From Prosthecobacter debontii (GTDB lineage Bacteria; Verrucomicrobiota; Verrucomicrobiia; Verrucomicrobiales; Akkermansiaceae), in contig CAMBPB010000007.1 in NCBI GenBank assembly GCA_945869465.1, positions 1 to 64,000 on the forward strand: a DNA stretch of 64,000 nucleotides, read 5' to 3'. Both the position numbers and the translations under genes were made by a program. Under the pieces are notes generated by a model. The model was given only the letters and a program-made list of their open reading frames with translations, ran no database searches and was not told the DNA's origin. Position 1 is the first letter of the stretch. Each line of letters starts with the position of its first letter. Below are positions 1-9,500 of the stretch, in pieces.

Positions 1-3000
1 GAGTATCCGTTGGTGGGCGTGTAGGTGAAGCCGCCGTTGGCATTCAGCGTGACGCTGCCATGGCTGGGGCCGGTGGCGATGATGGCGGTGAGCGGATTCA
101 GATCGGCGTCCGTGTCATTGGCGAGAACGCCGTTGGCGGCAACAACCAGAGCGGTGTTTTGGTTGGTGGAGTAAGTCTCACCCACGGCGACGGGCGGAGT
201 GTTGGGGAGGCCGCCGGCAGAGGGGCCCCGCACGCTGACGCGGTCAAGCAGCAGGTCAAGACCGAAGGTGGTCGCGGAGACGTCGGTGAAGGTCAGGGTC
301 GTGGTGGAGCTGTTGGCGGTGAAGTTATAAGACTTCGCCGCCCAAATGGTGGTTCCCTGGCCGTTTCCGAAAATGGATTCGATTGTGGGGGTGATCAGCG
401 GTGCCGTTCCTGCGATATTGATCCGCATCTTTTGTTCGTTCGAGTTCAGGCCGAGAACGCCCATCTGGAAGGTTAGCTGATAAGGTTGTCCCGAGACCGT
501 GGCGAAGGACTGTGAGATCACGGCATTCGGAGGCGAGTTGCCGCCGTTGAGGATCAGCAGCTTGGTGCCATCCTGAGCGAGGTAAGGGGCGGCGGAATCG
601 TATGCGGTGCGGTTGCCCGTCATCGTCCACGAGGCTTCCCCCGATTCGAAGCTGCCGTTGAGCAGGATTTCCGGAGCAGTGACGTCAATCGACACCGTCA
701 CGACGTTGGAATCCTGAGTTCCGTCGTTCGCATGATAGGTGAACGAGTCGGTGCCGATGAAGGACGGGTTGTGAGTGTAGGTGAAGCCGCCGTTAGGACT
801 CAGGGCCAGGCTGCCATTGGAGGGGCCGGCATCCAGCACGGCGGTCAGTGCGTCCAGATTCGCATCCGTATCGTTGCCGAGAACGCCGCTGGCCGGAACG
901 ACGAGGGCGGAGCCGTAATTGGCCGGGTAACTGTCCGCCGCGGCGACTGGAGCGGCGGGCGGCACGAAGAGGCCGACCTTGATGTTGTCGAGCAGTAGGT
1001 CAAGACCGCTGGAGGTCGGAGACACATCGGTGAAGGTGAGGGTGGCCGCGGTGCTGTCAGCGATGAAGGTGTAACTTTTCAGTGTCCACACCGCATTTCC
1101 CTGACCGTTGCCCGAGAGGGATTCGGTTGTTGTCGGGATCAAGGCTGCGGTGCCGGTGAGGCTGAATCGCAGGCGTTGCGCGGAGGAATTGCCGGCGAGA
1201 ATGCCCATGTGGAACGAGAGTTGATAGACTTCTCCGGGAATGGTGGAGAAGGTTTGGGAGACCACGGCGTTAGGCGTGCTGTTGGAGTTGTTCAAGATCA
1301 GGAGCTTGCCGCCATCGATCGCGGTGTAGGGGGCGCTCGAGTCGATGACGGCGCGGTTGCCGGTGATGGTCCAGGCGGTTTCACCCGCTTCGAAACTTCC
1401 GTTGGCGAAGGCTGGTGCGGGTGGAACGGCGCCATACACCGCGGTGAGGGTGTGGTCGGCGTCCATGGTCACGCTGGCGGAGAGATTGTTCGTGAGATCC
1501 ACGCTATTTTTCCGCCACTTCACGAACGCGGAGGTGCCCGACGTGGCCGGAGCGGTGAGGGTCACGGACGTTCCCTGATTGTAGGTTCGGACGAACTGGG
1601 TGCTGCCGTTGCCGGTGGCGTTGTTGTCGGACGGAGTGACCGTGACGCTCACGCCGGAGGCGGGGGTGGAGGTGGAGGTTACCGTTAGGGAGTGCGTCGT
1701 GGGGCTGGATCCTTCGGTCGAGACACGAATTTTGTCGAGCATCAGGTCAATCTGAGTCGTCGTCGTGGAAACGTCGGTGAAGGTGAGGGTCGTCGTCGTG
1801 CTGTCGGCGGTGAAGGGAAAGGATTTGGGGATCCAGACCGAGTTGCCCTGGCCATTGCCGGTGACCATTTCCGTCTGCGAGAACAAGCTGGTGGCACCGG
1901 TGAGCGCCACTCGCAGGTGTTGGGTGCCGGTGTTGAGGGCGAGGATGCCGAGATCGAAGTCCAGCGTGTAGGATTGACCGGGAATGGTCGCGAAGCTCTG
2001 CGAGACCACCGCGTTGGGAGAGGTGTTGCCACCGTTGAAGATCATGAACTTCGAGCCCTCGCTTGGCAGATAGGGAGCCGCGGAAGTATAAACGATGTGG
2101 TTGCCGGTGATGGTCCAGGCGCTTTCACCGTCCTCGAAGCCGCCGTTTGCCAGCGCACTCGGGGCATTGACGCCGATGGTGACCGTGACGGTGGAGGAAT
2201 TCTGGGTGCCGTCATTGGCTTGGTAGGTGAAGGAATCGCTGCCGGAGAAGCCATTGGCCGGAGTGTAGGTGAAACCGCCGTTCGGATTGAGTGCAAGGGT
2301 CCCATGGGCGGGACCGGTGCCGAGTATGGCGGTGAGCGCGCCTGATTCGGGATCGGTGTCGTTTTCTAGCACGCCCGGAGCGGCGACCGCCAACTGGGTC
2401 TGATAGCTTGCGGAGTAGCTGTCTGCGGAAGCGACGGGAGGGGCGTTGGAGCCATAGACCGCGGTCATCGTCAGGTTGGCGTCCACGGTCACGGTGGTGG
2501 CGGCGCTGGTGCTGAAGTCGGCGCCGTTTTTCTGCCACTTGAGGAAGGAGGTGGCTCCATTGGTTGGCGGTGCGGTGAGGCTGACTGCGCTGCCGCTGCC
2601 ATAGTTGCGAATGAACTGAGTGGCGCCATTGCTATTTCCGCCGGCATCGGACGGACTGACCAACACATTGAGCCCGGTGACCGGCGAGGATGTGACGGTG
2701 AGGCTGCGGAGCTCGCCCACCTGCACGTTGTCCAGCAGGAGGTCGATCCCGAAGGTCAGGGTGGAAAGGTCGCTGAAGGTGACGGTGGTCGCGGCGCTGT
2801 TTGCGGTGAAGGAAAACGAACGGCGTGACCAATTGGAGTTGCCCGCGCCGTTGCCGACGAGCGTCAGCGTTTCCGCGAGCAGTGAGGAACCGCCCACGAG
2901 GCCCACACTGAGGCGCTGTTGGTTGGTGTTGATGGCCAGCGTGCCGACATCGAAGGAGAGCGCGTAGGTGAGTCCCGGAGTGGTGGCGAAGGTCTGGGAG

Positions 3001-6000
3001 GCCACGGCGTTCGGAGTGGTGTTGCCACCGTTGAAGATCATGAACTTCGAGCCCTCGCTTGGCAGATAGGGAGCCGCGGAAGTATAAACGATGTGGTTGC
3101 CGGTGATGGTCCAGGCGCTTTCCCCGTTCTCGAAGCCGCCGTTTGCCAGCGCACTGGGCGCGCCGCCGACAACCGTTAGATTCACCGTCACCACATTCGA
3201 GTTCAGCGAGCCGTCGTAGGCATGATAGGTGAACGAATCCGCTCCGGCATAACCCGCCGCCGGATTGTAGGTGAATCCGCCATTTGGATCCAATGTGAGG
3301 GTGCCGTGGATGGGGCCGGCGTTCGCAAGGGCCGTTAGGGGATTGGACTCCCCGTCGGTGTCGTTGGCGAGCACGCCCGCCGCGGCAATAACTAGGGCCG
3401 TGTCCATCGGCGTCGAATAACTTTCCGCCACGGCCACCGGAGCGGTGTTGACCCCATAGATGGCGGTAAGGGTCATGTCCGCGGCGATGGTGACGCTGGT
3501 GCTCGGGGTGTTGCTGAAATCCGCGCCGTTTTGCTGCCACTTGACGAAAGAGGAGACGCCGGACACCGGCGGGACGGTCAGGTTGACGATGGTTCCGGAG
3601 GAATAACTGCGGGTGAACCCGGTGATGCCATTGGCGTCGGAGTTGCGATCCGCCGGACTGACACCGACTAGGACTCCGGAGACGGGGGTCGAGGAAACCG
3701 TGAGCGTGCGGCTCGGGGTGCTTCCCATGACCCGCACGTTGTCCAGAAGCAGGTCGATGCCGCTGGTGACGGTGGATAGATCCCGGAAGGTCACGGTGGT
3801 TGTCGCGCTATTCGCGGTGAACGAGTAGGACTTGGTCACCCACGGGGTCATGCCGTTGCCGACGCCGGTCACCGTGGTTGTTTGCGATAGAAGATTGCCC
3901 ACGCCATCCACTGCGGCTTGCAGGCGTTGAATGCTGGTGTTGTAGGCGAGCACCGCGACATCGAAGGTGAGCTGATAGGTCTGGCCCGACACGGTGGGGA
4001 TGGTCTGTGAGATTGTTCCGTTAGGAGTTCCCTGGCCCGCGTTGAGCGCCAGCAGCAAGGTGCCGTTGGAGGCGACGTATGGAGCCGCTCCCTGCATCAG
4101 CATGCTTCCGGTGAAAGTCCAGGAGGCGAGGTAGGATTCGAAACTGCCGTTGGCGATGAGCTGGGTGGTGCCTGGATTGATGGTGAGGGAAACCGTCACC
4201 GCGTTGGAGTTTGAGACTCCGTCATAAGCACGATAGGTGAACGAGTCCGTTCCTTGGTAGCCGTTGTTCGGAGCATAGGTGAAGCTGCCGTTGGGATTCA
4301 GCACCAGCGTGCCGCGGGTTGGTGGAGTATTGAGCACCGCGGTCAGTTGGCCGCCGTCCGGATCGGTGTCATTGGTCAACACGCCGATGGCGGGGACCAC
4401 CAGTTGGGTGTCGGAAAAGCCCGAGTAGGAATCCGCCACGGCGACCGGTGGATTGTTTGTGCCGAACACCGCGTTCAGCGCGTAGTTGCCATCCATGGTG
4501 AGAGTGACGCCCGCGCCGACGCCCGGCAGGTCCACGCCGTTTTTCTGCCATTTCAGGAAACTGGCCGCGCCGAAGGTGGTTGGCGCCGTAACGGTCACCG
4601 AGGCCCCGCTGGCATAAGACCGGATCAATCCGGTGGTTCCATTGGCAAGCCCTGTGGAATCGGTCGGGGTGATCGTCATGGTCACTCCGCTGGTGGAAGT
4701 GGAAGTCACTGCCAGAGAGCGGGTGTTTTGCGCGCCGACCTGGACATTGTCCAAAAGCAAGTCGATGCCGCTGGTCGTGGTGGACAGGTCGCTGAAAGTC
4801 ACCGTGCTGGTGGTAGTGTTCGCGACAAAAGCGTAAGTCTTGTTTTGCCACGGGGTGGCTCCGTTGCGGAGGCCGGTGATAGAAACCGTTTGCGAGACCA
4901 GATTTGCGGAACCATTGACCGCCACCCCCAGGCGTTGGACGCTGGTATTGTAAGCGAGAATGGAAACATCGAACGAAAGTTGATAGGCCTGCCCCACCGT
5001 GGTGGCGAACGTCTGTGACAAAGTCGCGTTGGGGGTGAGTTCTCCGGTATTGAATGCCGCCAGTTTGGTGCCATTCGATGCGATGTATGGCGAGATCGAC
5101 CGGATCTCGCAGTGGCCGGTGGCGGTCCATCCGGTGAAATCGTTTTCAAAACTGCCATTGGTCAGGGCGCTCGGCGAGAAATTCGTCATCGAGCCTGGCG
5201 CGATCAGCAGTTGCTGGGACGTGCGGTCGCGGACGCCGCTGACCGAAAGGCGATAGACAAGGCCGGGAGTCTGGGCGCTGGTGGTTAGAGTGACGGTCCG
5301 CTTGGCGGAATCGAGCACGGCGCTGGAGACCGTGAGGCCGGGAATGGTGTAATTCGCAAGATTCACCGCGGTATCCGCCACCGGCTTGCTGAAAACCACT
5401 GAGACGTGAGTGAGATCAATGACACCGGTCCGCGAGATGACCGGTGGATTGGTGGTGCCCTGCGGGGAAATCACGCTGGCGATCGCCGGGAACCAGGCCT
5501 CGCCCATTTTGTCGAAGCCCCCGGCAGATGGATGCACGCCGTCGCCGTTGATGTCGGTGGGCGTCAGGGCCGAGTGCATGTCAACAAACGATACCTGCCG
5601 ACCGAGCGCGACTTGTTGCAGGACAATGCCGGGAATGGCGGAGTTGAATGCGACTTGCTGGGCTTCGACCGTCGGGAAGTCGTTGCGCAGCGGCAGATTG
5701 GAGACGATGATCTTGGCGAATGGCCGCTTATTGGCGATGTCCGCAATCAGGTTGGTCAGTCGCGTCTGAACGGTGGCGAGATTGTAGTTCTGCCAGAAGT
5801 CGTTGGTTCCGATGAGTAGCAGCACGACATCCGGGTCCTGCACCGCGCCCAGCCAACCTGAGAGACCGGTTTGAATGTCATCGATTCGGGCGCCGCCAAT
5901 TCCCTGATGGCTGATGTCGGCAAGTGTCGGATTGGCGGAGTCCGTGAAGGTGCCGACAAAATCCACATTGTAGCCCGCGTTGGTCAGCAGGGTGTGCAGT

Positions 6001-6179
6001 CGGTTGCGGTAGCCTCCTTGGACCGTGTAGGAACTTGTGCCGGAGGTGAGCGAGTCCCCGAGCGGCATGATTCTAACCGGGACGGCGCTCGGGGTAACGG
6101 CGGCAAACCCGTCGCTGGCGACAAGGATTGTGGCCAAGGCAACGCCACAGGCACGAAACAACCGTACAATGAATTTCAT
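1..6179 (-). CDS. Giant secreted GDSL/SGNH esterase with repeated adhesin-like modules (3' end outside window)
   Basis: An unbroken minus-strand frame from ATG 6179 to the left edge, about 2,060 codons. Residues 1-27 form a signal peptide ending DGFA-A. Residues 36-235 are an SGNH hydrolase: PLGDSLTSG with nucleophile Ser43, block II Gly95/Gly96, block III GTND with Asn126, and DGVH with Asp213 and His216. After an Ig-like spacer come six jelly-roll modules resembling DUF642/CBM folds (each opens NGSFE or NGGFE and closes LLLDNVQV or similar), four InlB-type repeats (FLKWQKNG-like), and five cadherin/Big_9-like modules (PVAVADSYS ... GVLANDTD ... DSFTYHA). The enzyme probably attacks ester groups on a polysaccharide while the modules bind surface or substrate; that is inference. 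No Shine-Dalgarno precedes the ATG; the leader is C-rich. The C-terminal sorting signal cannot be seen. Glycine-rich plus-strand frames here are antisense shadows. Confidence 0.9.
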   Translation of the reverse strand, partial: MKFIVRLFRACGVALATILVASDGFAAVTPSAVPVRIMPLGDSLTSGTSSYTVQGGYRNRLHTLLTNAGYNVDFVGTFTDSANPTLADISHQGIGGARIDDIQTGLSGWLGAVQDPDVVLLLIGTNDFWQNYNLATVQTRLTNLIADIANKRPFAKIIVSNLPLRNDFPTVEAQQVAFNSAIPGIVLQQVALGRQVSFVDMHSALTPTDINGDGVHPSAGGFDKMGEAWFPAIASVISPQGTTNPPVISRTGVIDLTHVSVVFSKPVADTAVNLANYTIPGLTVSSAVLDSAKRTVTLTTSAQTPGLVYRLSVSGVRDRTSQQLLIAPGSMTNFSPSALTNGSFENDFTGWTATGHCEIRSISPYIASNGTKLAAFNTGELTPNATLSQTFATTVGQAYQLSFDVSILAYNTSVQRLGVAVNGSANLVSQTVSITGLRNGATPWQNKTYAFVANTTTSTVTFSDLSTTTSGIDLLLDNVQVGAQNTRSLAVTSTSTSGVTMTITPTDSTGLANGTTGLIRSYASGASVTVTAPTTFGAASFLKWQKNGVDLPGVGAGVTLTMDGNYALNAVFGTNNPPVAVADSYSGFSDTQLVVPAIGVLTNDTDPDGGQLTAVLNTPPTRGTLVLNPNGSFTYAPNNGYQGTDSFTYRAYDGVSNSNAVTVSLTINPGTTQLIANGSFESYLASWTFTGSMLMQGAAPYVASNGTLLLALNAGQGTPNGTISQTIPTVSGQTYQLTFDVAVLAYNTSIQRLQAAVDGVGNLLSQTTTVTGVGNGMTPWVTKSYSFTANSATTTVTFRDLSTVTSGIDLLLDNVRVMGSTPSRTLTVSSTPVSGVLVGVSPADRNSDANGITGFTRSYSSGTIVNLTVPPVSGVSSFVKWQQNGADFSNTPSTSVTIAADMTLTAIYGVNTAPVAVAESYSTPMDTALVIAAAGVLANDTDGESNPLTALANAGPIHGTLTLDPNGGFTYNPAAGYAGADSFTYHAYDGSLNSNVVTVNLTVVGGAPSALANGGFENGESAWTITGNHIVYTSAAPYLPSEGSKFMIFNGGNTTPNAVASQTFATTPGLTYALSFDVGTLAINTNQQRLSVGLVGGSSLLAETLTLVGNGAGNSNWSRRSFSFTANSAATTVTFSDLSTLTFGIDLLLDNVQVGELRSLTVTSSPVTGLNVLVSPSDAGGNSNGATQFIRNYGSGSAVSLTAPPTNGATSFLKWQKNGADFSTSAATTVTVDANLTMTAVYGSNAPPVASADSYSASYQTQLAVAAPGVLENDTDPESGALTAILGTGPAHGTLALNPNGGFTYTPANGFSGSDSFTYQANDGTQNSSTVTVTIGVNAPSALANGGFEDGESAWTITGNHIVYTSAAPYLPSEGSKFMIFNGGNTSPNAVVSQSFATIPGQSYTLDFDLGILALNTGTQHLRVALTGATSLFSQTEMVTGNGQGNSVWIPKSFPFTADSTTTTLTFTDVSTTTTQIDLMLDKIRVSTEGSSPTTHSLTVTSTSTPASGVSVTVTPSDNNATGNGSTQFVRTYNQGTSVTLTAPATSGTSAFVKWRKNSVDLTNNLSASVTMDADHTLTAVYGAVPPAPAFANGSFEAGETAWTITGNRAVIDSSAPYTAIDGGKLLILNNSNSTPNAVVSQTFSTIPGEVYQLSFHMGILAGNSSAQRLRFSLTGTAALIPTTTESLSGNGQGNAVWTLKSYTFIADSTAATLTFTDVSPTSSGLDLLLDNIKVGLFVPPAAPVAAADSYPANYGSALVVPASGVLGNDTDANLDALTAVLDAGPSNGSLALSPNGGFTYTHNPSFIGTDSFTYHANDGTQDSNVVTVSIDVTAPEILLNGSFESGEASWTMTGNRTAYDSAAPYLAQDGTKLLILNGGNSPPNAVISQSFATVSGQPYQLTFQMGVLGLNSNEQKMRINIAGTAPLITPTIESIFGNGQGTTIWAAKSYNFTANSSTTTLTFTDVSATTFGLDLLLDRVSVRGPSAGGLPNTPPVAVGETYSTNQNTALVVAANGVLANDTDADLNPLTAIIATGPSHGSVTLNANGGFTYTPTNGY
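2022..2126. repeat. Direct repeat copy A, identical to 3018-3122
   Basis: These 105 bp are identical to 3018-3122, 996 bp away, inside the giant esterase-adhesin gene. They encode the end of one jelly-roll strand set (GNHIVYTSAAPYLPSEGSKF and following). Neighbouring modules are diverged at DNA level, so the identity suggests recent duplication or gene conversion. The 996-bp offset is 332 codons, so recombination between copies would stay in frame. Confidence 0.9.
3018..3122. repeat. Direct repeat copy B, identical to 2022-2126
   Basis: Second copy of the 105-bp identical segment. Identity stops at 3123 (c against a in copy A) and resumes over a further stretch of about 26 bp toward 3155. 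Confidence 0.9.
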
Positions 6180-6533
6180 AGGGGGAGGGGGGGATCGGGT
6201 GATGTCGGGGGGGGATATCGGGGGATATTAGGGGTGTATATCTGACGCGAAAACCGTAGCAGTGCAACACCTTTTTTGGGTCGTTCCCGTGAGATGGGGC
6301 CCCTGGCAAACGACGCGCTTCGGTTATCCCACGTTTCCTCCGGAATGGTATCACGCGATCGCGCAGGTTCGGCTTGGAAGTGCAAAGCATTGGATATGAA
6401 AAGTTTGGAGGCTTTGCGGGTTGCGGCACTCGAATTCCCCGTTCGGTTTTTTTGAAAATCCGCGATTGCCAGTTGGATGGCGGCGGCGAACGGTTGCGGT
6501 GCCATGTTTCCCGAGATGCCAATGATTTTCTAA
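6180..6533. other. Divergent intergenic region with a G-rich tract
   Basis: 354 bp between the start codons of the giant esterase gene (minus) and hrpA (plus). No convincing gene is seen. The first 55 bp on the plus strand carry runs of 5, 7, 8, 5 and 4 G with short spacers, which fits a G-quadruplex pattern. On the minus strand the same bases are a C-rich leader directly before the ATG. Promoters for both genes should lie here, but I cannot identify -35/-10 pairs with confidence. Confidence 0.5.
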
Positions 6534-9500
6534 ATGACCGCATTTTCAGGTATCTGGAACTATCCCAAGGAACTCCCGGTGGTCGAACACCGGGAGGCAA
6601 TCCTTGCCGCCCTGAAAGCGCGCCAGGTGATCGTGGTGGTGAGCGACACGGGTTCCGGCAAGACCACCCAGCTCCCGAAAATGGTGGCGGAGGCGATGGG
6701 GCCGGAAGGCGGACGGATCGGTTGCACCCAGCCGCGGCGGATCGCGGCGGCAAGCGTGGCCAAACGCGTGGCCGAGGAACTCATGGTGCCGCTGGGAGGT
6801 TTCGTCGGCTATCAGGTCCGCTTCGAGGACCGGACCTCGCGCGACACCCGTATCAAGTTCATGACGGACGGAATCCTGCTGGCGGAAACGCAGGGCGATC
6901 CGGATTTGCGTCAGTATCAGGTGCTCATTCTCGATGAAGCCCACGAACGGTCGCTCAATATCGACTTTTTGCTGGGTTATTTGAAACAACTGTTGGTCAA
7001 GCGCAAGGATCTCAAACTGGTGATCTCCTCGGCGACCTTGGATGCCGGGTCGTTCGCCGCATTTTTCGCGGAGGATGGCGAGCCGGCGTTGGTGATTGAG
7101 GCGCCGGGGCGCATGTTTCCGGTGGCGGAGTTTTTTCTGCCGCCGATGGACGATGAAGATCTACCGCAACATGTGGCGCGGGCGGTGGATTGGCTGGGCG
7201 GGGTGGAACCGCGGGGCGACGTGCTGGTGTTTTTGCCGGGCGAGCGGGAGATCCGGGATTGCGCGGAGGTTCTCGAGGGGCGGCGTTTTCCGGGCACCGA
7301 GGTTCTCCCGCTGTTTGCAAGGCTCGGTCTTGCCGACCAACAGCGGGTCTTCAACCCGGGAAACCAACGGCGATTGATCCTCGCGACCAACGTGGCGGAA
7401 ACCTCGCTGACCATCCCGCGGATCGCCTGCGTGATCGATTCCGGAGTCGCGCGGGTGAATCGCTGGAGTCCGGGCAAGGGGGTGCAGCGCCTGCAGATCG
7501 AGCCGGTCAGTCAGGCCAGCGCACGCCAGCGCAAGGGACGGTGCGGACGGGTGCGGGACGGGGTCTGCGTGAGGCTCTATGAGGAAACCGCACTTGAGGA
7601 GCGCCCGGCCTTCACCGACCCGGAAATCCGCCGCAGTTCCCTGGCCGGCGTCATTCTGCGGATGAAGGCGCTCGGCTTGCCGGAAATCGGGGAGTTTCCG
7701 TTTCTCGATCCGCCCTCGCCCAAGGCGGTTGCGGAAGGTTACCGCACGCTGCGCGAGGTGAACGCGCTGGACGGCGACCGCAACCTAACTGAGTTCGGCC
7801 GGCGGATGGCGCGCCTGCCGGTGGACCCGCGGCTCGGGCGGATGCTGATCGAGGCGCGCAACCAACATTGCCTGGCGGAAATGCTGCCGATCATCGGCGC
7901 GCTGGAATCAAACGACCCGCGTGAACGCCCCTCGGAAAAGACCCGTGAGGCGGATGCGGCGCACGCGAGGTGGAAGGACGTGGACAGCGATTTCATTGGC
8001 ATTCTGCGCATGTGGGGGGATGTCTCGAAGTTCCGCGACGACCGCGGGCGCTGGAAACGCAACGCGCTGCGGAAATACGCCGGGCCGGCGTTTCTCAACG
8101 CGCGGCGGGTGATGGAATGGGCGAACGTGGTCGATGAACTCACCGATCTCATCGAACGCGAGTGGAAGCTGAAAGTGCCGCCATTGGGGGAGGCCGCGGC
8201 GTTGCCCTATGCGGCGATCCATCGTTCGCTGTTAGCGGGCGTGCCGCGGCATTTCGGCTGGTGGGATCGCGAGGCCAAGGAGTATCGCAGCGCTGCGGGC
8301 GGTTTTTTCGCGGTGTTTCCGGGCTCCGGCCTGTTCGGAATGCCAAAGCGCCCGGAGTGGGTGGTGGCGATGGAGCTGGTGGAAACCTCGCGGCTGTGGG
8401 CCAGGCGGGTGGCTCGGATCGATCCGGAATGGGTCGAAGAGGTTGCCCCGCACCTCTGCCGCAGCAAATATGGCGAGGCACATTGGGACGAGGCGCAGGG
8501 CGCGGTGTATGGCAAGGAAACGGTCATCTGCGGCGGCCTGCCGGTGATTGTCGGCCGCCGTGTGCACTATGGCCGGGTGGATCCGCAGGCGGCGCGCGGG
8601 ATTTTCCTGCGGGAAGGATTGTTAGCCGGCGGTTTGCGGAAACGCTGCCAGTTTCTCGACCATCTCACCGAGATGCGCGGCGAGATCGAGGCCATCGAAC
8701 AAAAGCTGCGGCGGCCCGGCGGTTTGTGGAGCGATGAGGCGGTGCTGAGGTTTTACGAGCGGCGGATTCCGGAGGACATCCACACGGCGGCGGCATTTCA
8801 CAAGTGGCTCGGCCAGGACGAGGAGCACTTGATGTTGGCTCTGGCGGATGTGTTGGATGAGGATCTGGATGCGCTGGGTTTGGACGAATTTCCCGACACG
8901 CTCACTCATGCGGGCGACGAGTATCAGGTTTACTATCACGCCAAGCCCGGCGAGCGGGACGACGGCGTGACGCTGGGCGTGCATGTCGATCAACTGCCGA
9001 TGCTGCCCGCGTGGCTGCCGGCCTGGGGCATGGACGGCAACCTGCGGGAGCGGGCGGAAATCCTGCTGCGCTCGTTGCCAAAGGATTTCCGGCGGGTCTG
9101 CCAGCCGATTGGCTCGGTGGCGGAAGGCTTCGCCGAGTTGTGGTCGCTGGCCCCGAAGGACATGCCGCTGGGCCATGCCCTATCAGATCATGTGCGCGAA
9201 CGCACCGGGGCGCGGGTGCCGGCCGATGCCTACGATTCCTCGAAGCTGCCGGCGCATCTGGTGACGAAGATCTGGGTGTGCGACGATGATGGCGAGGAAC
9301 TGGCGATGGGCGAGGATGTGGCGGTCTTGAAGCTCCAGCTCGCCGACCGGATGCGGACCCGTTTCGAGGCGGCTGCCAACGCCGATCTCGAACGCACCGG
9401 CATCAGCGCGTGGGACGGAGAAAAGCTTCCCGAGCGGGTGGAAACCCCGGGCGGCCCGGCGTTTCCCGCGCTGGTGGACGAAGGCAAAAGCGTCGGCGTG

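Noticed and set aside
60-5819. Long Gly/Val/Arg-rich plus-strand open frames such as 1176-1688, 1692-2345 and 4254-5018
   Set aside because: They are antisense to the giant minus-strand esterase-adhesin, have no recognisable domain, and their composition follows from the repeats.
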